Assembly: GCF_008369935.1 (NCBI RefSeq)
Contig: NZ_VTUZ01000004.1
Location: forward strand, 62,001-126,000
Direction: 5' to 3'
DNA from: Paraburkholderia panacisoli
Lineage (GTDB): Bacteria > Pseudomonadota > Gammaproteobacteria > Burkholderiales > Burkholderiaceae
Length of the DNA stretch: 64,000 nt
Shown here: in pieces, positions 42,117-50,681 of the stretch
Numbering within the stretch: the first letter of the stretch is position 1
Layout: each line of letters opens with the position of its first letter
Made by a program: the position numbers and the translations under genes
Notes under the pieces: generated by a model
Database searches by the model: none
What the model saw: the letters and a program-made list of their open reading frames with translations, nothing else
Told to the model about the DNA's origin: nothing

Positions 42117-44396
42117 ATGCAGCATCCAGAAGCCCTCGGCGGTGTGTCCCTCGCGGGCGGTGTCGATCACCGCGAACCCGAGCAGGACGGCGTATTCATC
42201 CCGACGGAAAACCTCAACGTCGCGAGCGCCACGCAGCACGTGCTGAAGTCGGGCGACACCTTCATCGTCAACGATCCGCTCGGTGACATCACCGGTCACG
42301 ACGACGGCCTGTTCGTCAACGACACCCGCGTTCTCTCGCAACTGCGCCTGACCTTCGGCGGGCGCGCGCCGTCGCTGCTATCGGGCAGCGTCAGCAACGA
42401 CAACACCTCGTTCACCGCGCATCTGACCAATCGTCCGCTGCCGCCGCTCGGCGGCGACAGCACGCCGGAAGGCGTGATCCACGTCGAGCGCGTGCGCGTG
42501 CTGTCGGGCACCGTGCTCAACGAGGCCATCGAACTCACCAACTACGGCACGAGCGACGCCGTCGTGCCGCTGTCCATCTCGTTCGCCAGCGACTTCCGCG
42601 ACATGTTCGAAGTGCGCGGCCTGAAGCGCGACAAGCAGGGCCGCATCGAACCGGCACGTGTCGAGAATCGCGAGGTGCTGCTCGGCTATGTCGGCCTCGA
42701 CGACGTGGCGCGCAACGTGCAGATCGCGTTCGCGCCCGAGCCCGACAAGCTGTTCGCCGATCGCGCGGACTACACCGTCAAGCTGCCCGCTCAGGCGTGC
42801 GTGTCGATCTACCTGTCGGTGGCCGTGCAGGTCATCGCGAACCCGAACAAGCCCGGCGCCGACGTCTCGCAACCCGTGCACGCGGTGAGCGAAATCCATC
42901 TGTCGCAAATCGATGCGGAGCGTCCGCGCGTGGGCCGCGCGGCGGTGCGCGCCGCACTGGTCGACGCGCACCTCGTGATGCGCGAGCGCCGCCGCGCGAC
43001 CGCGCGCGTGCGCTCGAGCAACCCGCTGTTCAATGCATGGATCGACCGTTCGCTCGCCGACCTCGGCCTGCTGACCACCGATCTCGCGACCGGCCCTTAT
43101 CCGTATGCCGGGATCCCGTGGTTCTCGACGCCGTTCGGCCGTGACGCCGTCATCACGTCGCTGCAGACGCTGTGGATCCAACCGCAACTGGCCGCGGGCG
43201 TGCTGCGCTTTCTCGCCGAGCATCAGGCGCGCGAGAATTCGCCGTTTCGCGACGCCGCGCCCGGCAAGATCATGCACGAGATGCGCAAGGGCGAAATGGC
43301 GGCCGCCGGCGAAGTGCCGTTCGCGCTGTACTACGGCGGCGTCGACACCACGCCGCTGTTCATCGTGCTGGCGGGCGCCTATGCGGCGCGCACCGGCGAC
43401 CTCGCGCTGATCGACGAATTGTGGCCCGCGCTCGAACGCGCCGCGCAATGGGTCGCGGGCGTCTGCGACAAGAATCGTTACGGCCTGCTCGACTATCAGC
43501 GCGAGTCGGACGGCGGCCTTGCGAACCAGGGCTGGAAAGACAGCCACGACTCGGTCTTCCACGCCGACGGGCGCTTCCCCGACGGCCCCATTGCGCTCGT
43601 CGAGGTGCAGGCGTACGCGAGCGCCGCGTTCGACACGATGGCCCGCTTCGCGAAGCTGCGCGGCCTGCGCGAGCCGGCCGCGGAGTACAGCGAGCGCGCG
43701 AAGAAGATCCGTCAATGCGTCGAAGAGAAGTACTGGATGGAAGAGTCCGGCTTCTACGGCATCGCGCTCGACGGTCACGGCGAACTGTGCCGCGTGATGG
43801 CGTCGAATGCGGGCCATCTGCTGGCCTTCGGGCTGCCCACTCGCGAGCGCGGCGAAGCGGTGGTGCGCGCGCTCGACTCCACGCTGTTCCACACCGGCTG
43901 GGGCGTGCGCACGCTGGCCGCGAGCCAGGCGCGCTTCAACCCGATGGCCTATCACAACGGGTCGGTCTGGCCGCACGACAACGCACTGTGCGCGCGCGGT
44001 CTGTCGCAGTACGGCGGCAAGGCGGCGGCGGTGCGGCTGCTGCAGGCGCTGTTCCAGGCGGCGGTCAACTTCGACATGCGTCTGCCCGAGCTGTTCTGCG
44101 GTTTCCCGCGGCGGCGCGGCGAGCCGCCCACCGCGTATCCGGTCGCCTGTTTGCCGCAGGCCTGGGCGGCGGGCTCGCCGTTCATGATGCTCGAAGCGTG
44201 TCTGGGCATCACGATCGACGCCGAGCGGCGCGAAGTGCTGATCGCACAGCCGATGCTGCCCGAAGGTATCGACTGGCTCGAAATCGGCGATCTGCGGGTG
44301 GGCGATTCGGCGGTGTCGATCACCTTCCGCCGCATCGGCGAGAAGGTGGTGGCGTCGGCCGAGCAGGGCGATGTGCGGGTGGTCGCGCTGCTGTAG
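42117..44396 (+). CDS. Amylo-alpha-1,6-glucosidase / glycogen debranching-type protein
   Basis: 759 residues from ATG 42117, chosen because AGGAG lies 8 bases upstream; the overlapping GTG at 42108 has none. Residues ~45-245 are the glycogen-debranching N-terminal beta domain (SGDTFIVNDPLGDITGHDDG, LFVNDTRVLSQLRLTF). Residues ~300-740 form a six-hairpin (alpha/alpha)6 barrel with YAGIPWFSTPFGRDAVITSL, NQGWKDSHDSVFHADGR and MAYHNGSVWPHDNALCARGL, where acidic residues sit at catalytic positions. It likely trims alpha-glucan or a related glycoside. No glycogen or trehalose genes adjoin it. It is followed by an RpiR regulator 96 bp away. Confidence 0.92.
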   Translation: MQHPEALGGVSLAGGVDHREPEQDGVFIPTENLNVASATQHVLKSGDTFIVNDPLGDITGHDDGLFVNDTRVLSQLRLTFGGRAPSLLSGSVSNDNTSFTAHLTNRPLPPLGGDSTPEGVIHVERVRVLSGTVLNEAIELTNYGTSDAVVPLSISFASDFRDMFEVRGLKRDKQGRIEPARVENREVLLGYVGLDDVARNVQIAFAPEPDKLFADRADYTVKLPAQACVSIYLSVAVQVIANPNKPGADVSQPVHAVSEIHLSQIDAERPRVGRAAVRAALVDAHLVMRERRRATARVRSSNPLFNAWIDRSLADLGLLTTDLATGPYPYAGIPWFSTPFGRDAVITSLQTLWIQPQLAAGVLRFLAEHQARENSPFRDAAPGKIMHEMRKGEMAAAGEVPFALYYGGVDTTPLFIVLAGAYAARTGDLALIDELWPALERAAQWVAGVCDKNRYGLLDYQRESDGGLANQGWKDSHDSVFHADGRFPDGPIALVEVQAYASAAFDTMARFAKLRGLREPAAEYSERAKKIRQCVEEKYWMEESGFYGIALDGHGELCRVMASNAGHLLAFGLPTRERGEAVVRALDSTLFHTGWGVRTLAASQARFNPMAYHNGSVWPHDNALCARGLSQYGGKAAAVRLLQALFQAAVNFDMRLPELFCGFPRRRGEPPTAYPVACLPQAWAAGSPFMMLEACLGITIDAERREVLIAQPMLPEGIDWLEIGDLRVGDSAVSITFRRIGEKVVASAEQGDVRVVALL

Positions 44397-44448
44397 CGGT
44401 GTGCTGAAAACCGCGGCTGGTGCTGTTGAATGCGGGGCGCCGGGTGGT

Positions 44449-44462
44449 AACATTTGTTGTCA
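44449..44462. promoter_or_regulatory. RpiR operator copy upstream of the regulator
   Basis: AACATTTGTTGTCA is the exact inverse of TGACAACAAATGTT at 45432-45445. It lies about 30 bp upstream of the RpiR start at 44493, as expected for autoregulation. Confidence 0.7.
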
Positions 44463-44492
44463 TCGTTATCGGCGGCTCGCCCGGACCCTCGC

Positions 44493-45347
44493 ATGCCAGA
44501 CAGCTTCGACCAGCTCGCCGCCCTGATCCGGGCGCGTTTCTCCGAACTGAGTCCGCAATTCCAGATGGGAGCAGGTTTCCTGCTCGATCATCCCGACGAG
44601 GTCGCGGTCTCGTCCATGCGCAAGGTGGCCGAGCGCGCGCAGGTGCAACCGGCTTCGCTCGTGCGCCTGTCGCAGCAACTCGGTTTTCCCGGTTGGAACG
44701 AATTGCGCAACCTGTTCGTCGCGCGCGTGCGCACGCGGCCGGAGCCGCTCACGAGCCGCGCGCGTTCGCTGGTCAAATCGAAAGACGCGCTGGCGAACGA
44801 TCTGCTCATCGCGCAACAGCACAATCTTGACGTCACCGCCGCGCACAACGGTCGCGTGATCGTGGAAACGGCGCGGCTGTTGCGGCGTGCGCCGCACGTG
44901 CATGTGGCGGGCTTTCGCTCGTGTTACTCGGTGGCGTTCGGCCTCGTGTACGGGTACCGGCTGTTCCGGCCGTCGGTGTCGCTGCTCAACGGCGAGGCCG
45001 GCACGCTCGAAATGCAGCTGCGCACGATCGAGCGCGACAGCGCGACCATCGTCATCAGTTTCGCGCCCTATTCGGTCGAAGCGGCGCGCGTGGCCGAAGC
45101 GGCGTTGGAAAAAGGCAGCAAGCTGATCGCGATCACCGACAGCGCGGTTTCGCCGATCGCGCTGAACGCCGACACGGTGCTGATCTTTTCGCACGAGAGC
45201 CCCTCGTTCTTTCCGTCGCTGGTGGCGGCCACCGCGATCGCTGAATCGCTGGTTGCGCATCTGCTCGCACTCGAAGGCGCGGGCGCCGTCGAGCAACTGG
45301 CCATTGCCGAGCAGTCCTTGCATGCGAAGGGCGCCTACGTGCCTTGA
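44493..45347 (+). CDS. MurR/RpiR-family transcriptional regulator
   Basis: 284 residues from ATG 44493; an in-frame start 39 bases earlier lies across the operator. Helix-turn-helix about 1-80 (VSSMRKVAERAQVQPASLVR, LSQQLGFPGWNELRNLFVAR). SIS domain about 115-260 (HVHVAGFRSCYSVAFGLVYG, TIVISFAPYSVEAARVAEAA, KLIAITDSAVSPIALNADTV). RpiR members bind sugar phosphates or related metabolites. It is immediately upstream of the C45/aminotransferase/CMD operon and shares an operator sequence with that operon's promoter. Confidence 0.94.
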   Translation: MPDSFDQLAALIRARFSELSPQFQMGAGFLLDHPDEVAVSSMRKVAERAQVQPASLVRLSQQLGFPGWNELRNLFVARVRTRPEPLTSRARSLVKSKDALANDLLIAQQHNLDVTAAHNGRVIVETARLLRRAPHVHVAGFRSCYSVAFGLVYGYRLFRPSVSLLNGEAGTLEMQLRTIERDSATIVISFAPYSVEAARVAEAALEKGSKLIAITDSAVSPIALNADTVLIFSHESPSFFPSLVAATAIAESLVAHLLALEGAGAVEQLAIAEQSLHAKGAYVP

Positions 45348-45430
45348 GTATTCCCGTGTGGTTCCCGGTTTAGGTGGGCTGCAGTCCTGCGTGCAGCGGG
45401 ATCGCTCCACCTGAATCAATGCCGCACCGT

Positions 45431-45460
45431 TTGACAACAAATGTTGTTTTACAGTATAAA
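45431..45460 (+). promoter_or_regulatory. Sigma-70 promoter with overlapping RpiR operator
   Basis: TTGACA (45431-45436), 18-bp spacer and TATAAA (45455-45460). The perfect palindrome ACAACA-AA-TGTTGT (45434-45447) overlaps the -35 box and spacer, a position that blocks polymerase when bound. It contains the 14-mer shared with 44449-44462. The first gene starts at GTG 45491. Confidence 0.8.
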
Positions 45461-45490
45461 TGCGGATCGATTGTTGAAAGGGTGCAAGCC

Positions 45491-46549
45491 GTGGCGGCGA
45501 AGCAGGAGTTGAGTCTTTTTCGGGTGAGCGGCGAGCCGTATGAAATCGGCTATCGGCTGGGTGAAATCGCGCGGCCGGTATTCACCGAATACATGGAGCA
45601 AAGCAGTGCGTGGCGCGCGGTCCGGCAGTGGCGCGGCGAGCCGTTCGTGCAGGCGCTGCGCGACGCGGCTCGTGCGCATTTTCCGGCGCTGCTGGCCGAG
45701 CTGGACGGCATGGCGGCAGGTCTCGGCTGGTCGGCGGAAGACGTGTTTCTGTGGAACTGCCGCGGCGAACTGATCCATCACGCGCCGGACGGCTGCACCA
45801 CGCTGGCGGCCGTCGAAGGCGAGCGGCGCTTCATCGCGCACAACGAGGACGGCGACCCGTTTCTGCGCGATCGCTGCGCGCTGGTCGAGGTTCAACCTGC
45901 CGGCAAGCCCGGCTTCGTCAGCTTCTATTACCCGGGATCGCTGCTGGGGCACACGTTCGCCGCCAACCGCGCCGGTATCGCGCAGGCGATCAATAACCTG
46001 CGGATCCGCGTGCCCAGCGCCGGCGTGCCTCGAATGATCCTCGCGCGGGCCGTGCTCGACGCCGGCTCGCTCGACGAAGCGCTGCACCTGCTGCGCACCG
46101 CGCCGGCGGCGAGCGGCTTTCATCACACGCTCGGCTGCGCGGGCGACGCGCGGCTCTTCAGTGTCGAAGCCAGCGCGTGGCGCTGTTCGGTGCAAAGCGT
46201 GTCCACGCTCGCGGGCCACGCGAATCATATGATCCATCCGGGCTGCGAAGCCGAGGCGCAAATCGTCACCGATTCATCGCGCGACCGGCAACTGCGCGTG
46301 GACGCATTGCTGCCCGCGCTCGCGAGCCCGTTGAAACCCGCTGCGTTGCTCGACGTGTTGCAGGATCGCGCGCCATCCGGCTTGCCGATCTACCGCGACG
46401 ATCCGCTCGACCCCGACGACGAAAACACCCTCGCCACCGCGCTCTTCGAGATCGGCGGCGCGGGCGTGTCGATGAAAGTTTTCCGGCACGGGCAATGCGA
46501 TTTCGACACCTTCATTGCCCGCTTAGCGAGCGAGCCGACCGGCGCCTGA
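45491..46549 (+). CDS. C45-family peptidase / acyl-CoA:6-APA acyltransferase-like Ntn hydrolase
   Basis: About 352 residues from GTG 45491 (AAAGG 9 bases upstream). It begins AAKQELSLFRVSGEPYEIGY. The expected self-cleavage and nucleophile cysteine is in HAPDGCTTLAAVEGERRFIA, followed by HNEDGDPF, the N-E-D motif seen after the nucleophile in penicillin acyltransferase relatives. Then FYYPGSLLGHTFAANRAGIA and NHMIHP. Such enzymes cleave or transfer acyl groups on amino groups, amidating or hydrolysing N-acyl amino compounds. First gene of an RpiR-controlled set. The substrate is unknown. Confidence 0.88.
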   Translation: MAAKQELSLFRVSGEPYEIGYRLGEIARPVFTEYMEQSSAWRAVRQWRGEPFVQALRDAARAHFPALLAELDGMAAGLGWSAEDVFLWNCRGELIHHAPDGCTTLAAVEGERRFIAHNEDGDPFLRDRCALVEVQPAGKPGFVSFYYPGSLLGHTFAANRAGIAQAINNLRIRVPSAGVPRMILARAVLDAGSLDEALHLLRTAPAASGFHHTLGCAGDARLFSVEASAWRCSVQSVSTLAGHANHMIHPGCEAEAQIVTDSSRDRQLRVDALLPALASPLKPAALLDVLQDRAPSGLPIYRDDPLDPDDENTLATALFEIGGAGVSMKVFRHGQCDFDTFIARLASEPTGA

Positions 46550-46581
46550 GCACGTTGGCGCAACCATCAGGAATTGAGACC

Positions 46582-47910
46582 ATGTCCACTGTCTTTCATC
46601 GTTCGCCGAAGCAATCGCTGCCCGTCGCCGTCGCGGGCGACGGCATCGAGATCATCGACTCCACCGGCAAGCGCTATATCGACGCATCCGGCGGCGCGGC
46701 CGTCTCGTGCCTGGGCCACAGCAACCAGCGGGTGATCGACGCGATCAAGCGCCAGGCGCAGCAGTTGCCCTACGCGCACACGTCGTTCTTCACCACCGAG
46801 CCCGCCGAGGAACTGGCCGAGCGCCTGGTGGCGAACGCGCCGGCCGGGCTCGAACATGTGTACCTGGTGTCGGGTGGGTCGGAGGCGATCGAGGCTGCGC
46901 TGAAACTGGCGCGCCAATACTTCGTCGAGACGGGCGAAACGCAGCGCCGCCACTTCATCGCGCGTCGTCAGAGCTATCACGGCAACACGTTGGGGGCGCT
47001 GGCGATCGGCGGCAATGCGTGGCGGCGCGAGCCGTTCCTGCCGATCCTGATCGAAGCCCATCACGTCAGCCCGTGTTATGCGTACCGCGAGCAGCGCGCC
47101 GGCGAAACCGACGAAGCGTTCGCGCAACGTCTGGCCGACGAACTCGAGCAGAAGATCCTCGAACTCGGCGCCGACACGGTGGCCGCGTTCGTCGCGGAAA
47201 CGGTGGTGGGCGCGACGGCGGGCGCGGTGCCGCCGGTGCGCGAGTACTTCCGCAAGATTCGCGCGGTGTGCGATCGCTACGGGGTGCTGCTGATTCTCGA
47301 TGAGATCATGTCCGGCATGGGCCGCACCGGCTTTCTATACGCGTGCGAAGAGGACGGCGTGGCGCCGGACCTGCTGACCATCGCGAAGGGGCTCGGCGCG
47401 GGTTATCAGCCGATCGGCGCGACGCTGGTGAGCGACCGGATCTATCAGGCGATCGTCGGCGGCTCGGGCTTTTTTCAGCACGGTCATACGTATATCGGCC
47501 ACGCCACCGCGTGCGCAGCCGCGCTCGAAGTGCAGCGCGTGATCGCGGAAGACAGGCTGCTGCCGAACGTGCTGGCGCGCGGCGAGCAGTTGCGCGCGCG
47601 GCTGCGCGAGCTGTATGCGCAGCATCCGCATATCGGCGACGTGCGTGGGCGCGGGCTGTTCGTCGGCGTCGAACTGGTCAAGGACCGCGAGAGCAAGACG
47701 CCGTTCGACGCGACGCTGAAACTGCACGCGGCGATCCGGCGTGAAGCGTTCGCGCGCGGCTTGATGGTGTATCCGATGGGCGGCACGGTCGACGGCAAGA
47801 TCGGCGATCATGTGCTGCTCGCGCCGCCGTTCATCTGCACCGAACGCGATATCGACGAGATTGTCAGCCGGCTTGCCGGCGCGATCGACGGCGCGCTACA
47901 CACCATCTGA
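46582..47910 (+). CDS. Class III PLP-dependent aminotransferase
   Basis: 442 residues from ATG 46582, 32 bp after the C45 gene; a longer in-frame extension overlaps that gene and is not real. Fold-type I motifs: YLVSGGSEAIEAALKLARQY, RRQSYHGNTLGALAIGGNAW, GVLLILDEIMSGMGRTGFLY and DLLTIAKGLGAGYQPIGATL, the PLP lysine being in the last. It transfers amino groups from an omega- or alpha-amine to pyruvate or 2-oxoglutarate, like the beta-alanine/GABA/diaminobutyrate group. In this operon it would deaminate the amine freed by the C45 hydrolase; that link is inference. Confidence 0.94.
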   Translation: MSTVFHRSPKQSLPVAVAGDGIEIIDSTGKRYIDASGGAAVSCLGHSNQRVIDAIKRQAQQLPYAHTSFFTTEPAEELAERLVANAPAGLEHVYLVSGGSEAIEAALKLARQYFVETGETQRRHFIARRQSYHGNTLGALAIGGNAWRREPFLPILIEAHHVSPCYAYREQRAGETDEAFAQRLADELEQKILELGADTVAAFVAETVVGATAGAVPPVREYFRKIRAVCDRYGVLLILDEIMSGMGRTGFLYACEEDGVAPDLLTIAKGLGAGYQPIGATLVSDRIYQAIVGGSGFFQHGHTYIGHATACAAALEVQRVIAEDRLLPNVLARGEQLRARLRELYAQHPHIGDVRGRGLFVGVELVKDRESKTPFDATLKLHAAIRREAFARGLMVYPMGGTVDGKIGDHVLLAPPFICTERDIDEIVSRLAGAIDGALHTI

Positions 47911-47942
47911 GCCATCCGACCCAACCGCCACCTCCGAGAACG

Positions 47943-48500
47943 ATGATGACCGAGCGTTTGCCTCACTTCGAACTGTCCGACGCCACGCCCGAACAGAAGG
48001 CCGTGCTGGACGAAATTCTGTCCGGCCCGCGCGGCAATCTGAACGGGCCATTTCTCGGCTGGATTCACAGCCCGGAACTGGCGCAGCAGGCGCAGCGCCT
48101 GGGCGCGTTCTGCCGCTATCGGACCGGCTTGCCGCTGCGGCTGTCGGAGCTGGCGATTCTGGTGACCGCGGCGCGCTGGCAGGCGCAGGCCGAGTGGTAC
48201 ATCCACTATCCGATCGCGCTCGAAGCGGGCGTGGCCGAAGCCGACGCCGAGGCGATCCGGCAGGGACGGCGCCCGGCCTTCGCGGACGCCGACGACGCGC
48301 TGATCCACGACTTCGCGAGCGAGCTGTACGACACGAAGCGCGTGTCGGACGCGCTGTACGCGAAGGCGGTCGACCGGTTCGGGCCTCAGGTGGTGATCAA
48401 CCTGGTGGGCCTGCTCGGCTATTACGCGCTGGTGGCCATGACGCTGAACGTGTTCGGAATGCGGGCGGTGGGGCAGGAAAGCTTGCCGTTTGCTGAATAG
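47943..48500 (+). CDS. Carboxymuconolactone decarboxylase (CMD/AhpD-like) family protein
   Basis: 185 residues from tandem ATGs at 47943/47946, 32 bp after the aminotransferase. An AhpD-like all-helical fold is suggested by LSELAILVTAARWQAQAEWY and VINLVGLLGYYALVAMTLNV. The C-x2-C redox pair of AhpD is absent: the equivalent stretch reads WQAQAEWYIHYP. A peroxidase role is therefore unlikely, and it belongs with the non-redox CMD group of decarboxylase/lactonase-like proteins. Last gene of the RpiR operon; a terminator follows at 48640. Confidence 0.92.
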   Translation: MMTERLPHFELSDATPEQKAVLDEILSGPRGNLNGPFLGWIHSPELAQQAQRLGAFCRYRTGLPLRLSELAILVTAARWQAQAEWYIHYPIALEAGVAEADAEAIRQGRRPAFADADDALIHDFASELYDTKRVSDALYAKAVDRFGPQVVINLVGLLGYYALVAMTLNVFGMRAVGQESLPFAE

Positions 48501-48639
48501 CAGGTCGCGTGGCTGAGGGGTTGGCTCGGCTGGCGCTTTTTTTGCAAAGCAACCCGCTTTGGCTTGCGCGGGGCGCAGCACGCAAACATGCAAGCGGGCA
48601 ACACGCAGGGCGCACAGCACACGGCGCATGGCAAATGAA

Positions 48640-48674
48640 AAACGCCCCGGTTGCGAATTGCAACCGGGGCGTTT
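48640..48674. terminator. Bidirectional rho-independent terminator
   Basis: Perfect 15-bp stem from AAACGCCCCGGTTGC to its inverse, loop GAATT, with flanking A and T runs for both strands. It separates the CMD gene (plus) from the DUF4148 gene (minus). Confidence 0.9.
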
Positions 48675-48737
48675 CTGCTGCTACTGCCACATCACCAACC
48701 TTCACTAACTACTCCGCCCACCGCGCGGCCTGGCAGC

Positions 48738-49046
48738 TTACTGGCCGCGATAGGTCGAAAACAGGCGCTGCTGCACCGAGGACGACGCGCCAGCCGCCGA
48801 CGAACCCGCGTTCACACCACCCACGTCCTTCGAACCCTGCGTCGACGCAACTACCGCGTTACCTTGCGGCACGGTCTTCGGATATTCGGTGTCGTTCTGA
48901 TACACGAGGCCCGCCTTTTGCGCGGCCACCAGTTCAGCGCGTACTTCTGCACGCGTCACCGGACCGTTGTTCGCCTGCTGGGCGAACGACATTGCCGGAA
49001 CAATGAGAGCGGATGCGACGACAACTGCGGAAAGAAGCGATTTCAT
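48738..49046 (-). CDS. DUF4148-family secreted small protein
   Basis: 102 residues from ATG 49046, with GGAGG five bases upstream. A signal peptide MKSLLSAVVVASALIVPAMS ends before FAQQ. The mature part starts with the DUF4148 core (GPVTRAEVRAELVAAQKAGL, VYQNDTEYPKTV) and a Ser/Ala/Gly-rich tail. This periplasmic family is abundant and multi-copy in Burkholderiaceae, and is one reason for the taxonomic call. Function unknown. Confidence 0.93.
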   Translation of the reverse strand: MKSLLSAVVVASALIVPAMSFAQQANNGPVTRAEVRAELVAAQKAGLVYQNDTEYPKTVPQGNAVVASTQGSKDVGGVNAGSSAAGASSSVQQRLFSTYRGQ

Positions 49047-49419
49047 GATGACCTCCAATATTCGATTGTTGAGAGATCGGGTGGAATCCCATGTGCCGAT
49101 CCGTTGAAAACAGTCTATTGTTTGTGAGGTCGGCAAAAAAGACGCATTGTAAGGAAATATTGTTACCGTTTTTGATGTAATACTCGAAGAGGGCTTTCGT
49201 GGCATCCGGTGGCGGGATCGTCACGACGCCGGCACACGGAAGCGCCTATGATGAAGTTCGGTCCACGCCCGCGCCTGCGGCGCCGCGCGACACGCCCGAA
49301 GGAAGTCCCTCGGGGACTTGCGACCGATGCCTGAACCGCGAACATCCGGGCGAGACCGTCGCGGCGGACATCATCTTCGGTCGTGAAGCGCGCGAAGCAG
49401 GGCACAACAGGAGAGAGCG
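49047..49419. other. Intergenic region between divergent genes
   Basis: 373 bp between the DUF4148 gene and osmC. The AT-rich part around 49110-49190 probably carries the DUF4148 promoter. No gene recognised. Confidence 0.4.
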
Positions 49420-49845
49420 ATGAAGCGCAAGGCATCAGCAGTCTGGCAAGGCGGCCTGCAAGACGGCAAGGGCTCGATTTCCACCGACAGCGGCGTCCTC
49501 AAGGAGACCCAATACTCGTTTGCGACGCGCTTCGCGGACGGCATCGGCACGAATCCGGAAGAGCTGATTGCGGCTGCGCACGCGGGCTGTTTCTCGATGG
49601 CGTTGTCGGCGGAACTGGGCAAAGCCGGCATCACGCCCGAACGCATCGGCACGACCGCCACCGTGACGCTCGACAAGGACGGCGGCGGCTTTACGATCAC
49701 CGCAGTGCATCTGGATGTGGCGGTGAAAATCCCCGGCGGCGACAAGGCCGCGTTCGACAAGGCCACCGCGGACGCGAAGGCGGGCTGTCCGGTGTCCAAG
49801 GTTCTGAACGCGACGATCACGATGGACGCGAAACTCGAAACCTGA
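49420..49845 (+). CDS. osmC: OsmC-family peroxiredoxin
   Basis: 141 residues. The two redox cysteines are seen in LIAAAHAGCFSMALSAELGK and DAKAGCPVSKVLNATITMD, and the N-terminus MKRKASAVWQGGLQDGKGSI matches the OsmC (not Ohr) subgroup. It reduces organic hydroperoxides in the cytosol with thiol donors and is usually induced by osmotic or stationary-phase stress. GAGAG lies just before the ATG. A T-rich terminator follows the gene at 49883. Confidence 0.94.
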   Translation: MKRKASAVWQGGLQDGKGSISTDSGVLKETQYSFATRFADGIGTNPEELIAAAHAGCFSMALSAELGKAGITPERIGTTATVTLDKDGGGFTITAVHLDVAVKIPGGDKAAFDKATADAKAGCPVSKVLNATITMDAKLET

Positions 49846-49882
49846 GTTCGCGCGCCTTTTCAGGCAAGCATCACACGATAAG

Positions 49883-49917
49883 GCCGGCGGCGGGGCAAGC
49901 CCTGCCGCCGGCTTTTT
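49883..49917 (+). terminator. Rho-independent terminator of osmC
   Basis: Stem GCCGGCGGCGGGG paired with CCCTGCCGCCGGC (one G-U), loop CAAG, followed by five T residues. Confidence 0.9.
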
Positions 49918-49981
49918 ATATGACGATCGGCCGGCTGCGCGAACCCTTCGCCGTTCCCTACGAAAACCCGGCCTTGATTTG

Positions 49982-49997
49982 TTGAACGGTTAGTCAT
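49982..49997. promoter_or_regulatory. TetR operator, copy upstream of the regulator
   Basis: TTGAACGGTTAGTCAT overlaps a CATAAT -10-like box (49995-50000) just before the TetR start at 50010. Nearly identical to 50666-50681. Confidence 0.65.
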
Positions 49998-50009
49998 AAT
50001 ATCAGCCCC

Positions 50010-50648
50010 ATGAAGCAATCTGGTCCTTTCAAGCAATCCGCGAAAAAAGCCGGCGAGGTGTGTCCACGAGGCAGGCCGCGTGAGTTCGACACGGACACCG
50101 TGTTGAAAAGCGCGAGCCAGGTGTTCTGGAACCACGGCTATCACGCCACGTCGATCGACGACCTGTGCAAGGCCACCGGCCTGCTGCGCGGCAGTCTGTA
50201 CGGTGTGTTCGGCGATAAGCACGGCATCATGCTCGCCGCTCTGGAGCACTACGCGGAAGGCTCGGTCGCGCGGCTGGCCGAGCGGCTGAACGCGCCGGTG
50301 CCGCCGGAAGAGGCGCTGCGCAACGCTTTGCTGCACTACGCGCGAGTCGCCGGCGCGCTGACCGGCGAGCGCAGTTGCTTCATCACCAACACCACGCTGG
50401 AAATGCAACCGGGCGACGAGGAACTGCGCACCCGGGTTGCGGCGATCCAGCGTCGTATGGCGACGCTGCTGGCGGCATCGGTGATTCGAGGCCAGGCGAG
50501 CGGCGCGTTCAATTCGACGCTCGACGAAAAAGCCGTCGGCGATTTCCTGCTGTGCGTGATGCAGGGGTTGCGCGTATTGGGGCGGGTCGCCCACAAGGAA
50601 GACGCGCTGATAGGGATAGTGGACGTCGCGATGCGCGCGCTCGTCTAA
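50010..50648 (+). CDS. TetR/AcrR-family transcriptional repressor
   Basis: 212 residues. After ~20 basic residues the helix-turn-helix begins GRPREFDTDTVLKSASQVFW and contains ATSIDDLCKATGLLRGSLYG and VFGDKHGIMLAALEHY (about residues 22-75). The remaining helices form the ligand and dimer domain. No ribosome binding site precedes ATG 50010, and the -10-like box ends only 9 bases before it, so translation may be nearly leaderless. Directly upstream of a DHA2 transporter with matching operator sequences, a typical repressor-efflux pair. Confidence 0.93.
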   Translation: MKQSGPFKQSAKKAGEVCPRGRPREFDTDTVLKSASQVFWNHGYHATSIDDLCKATGLLRGSLYGVFGDKHGIMLAALEHYAEGSVARLAERLNAPVPPEEALRNALLHYARVAGALTGERSCFITNTTLEMQPGDEELRTRVAAIQRRMATLLAASVIRGQASGAFNSTLDEKAVGDFLLCVMQGLRVLGRVAHKEDALIGIVDVAMRALV

Positions 50649-50665
50649 ATTTTTTTACCTAATTT

Positions 50666-50681
50666 TTGAACGATCAGTCAT
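50666..50681. promoter_or_regulatory. TetR operator overlapping the transporter start codon
   Basis: TTGAACGATCAGTCAT; its core TGA-N2-GATC-N2-TCA is palindromic. It matches 14 of 16 bases of the copy at 49982 and covers the ATG of the transporter at 50680. Confidence 0.65.

Noticed and set aside
42378..44453. Very long open frame (about 690 codons) on the strand opposite the debranching-type gene
   Set aside because: Rich in His/Arg/Glu with no recognisable domain or ribosome binding site. It is the usual antisense shadow in high-GC coding DNA; the plus-strand protein has clear family motifs.
47943..48500. AhpD-type alkylhydroperoxidase for the CMD-family gene
   Set aside because: The C-x2-C redox pair is absent, so a peroxidase role is not supported.
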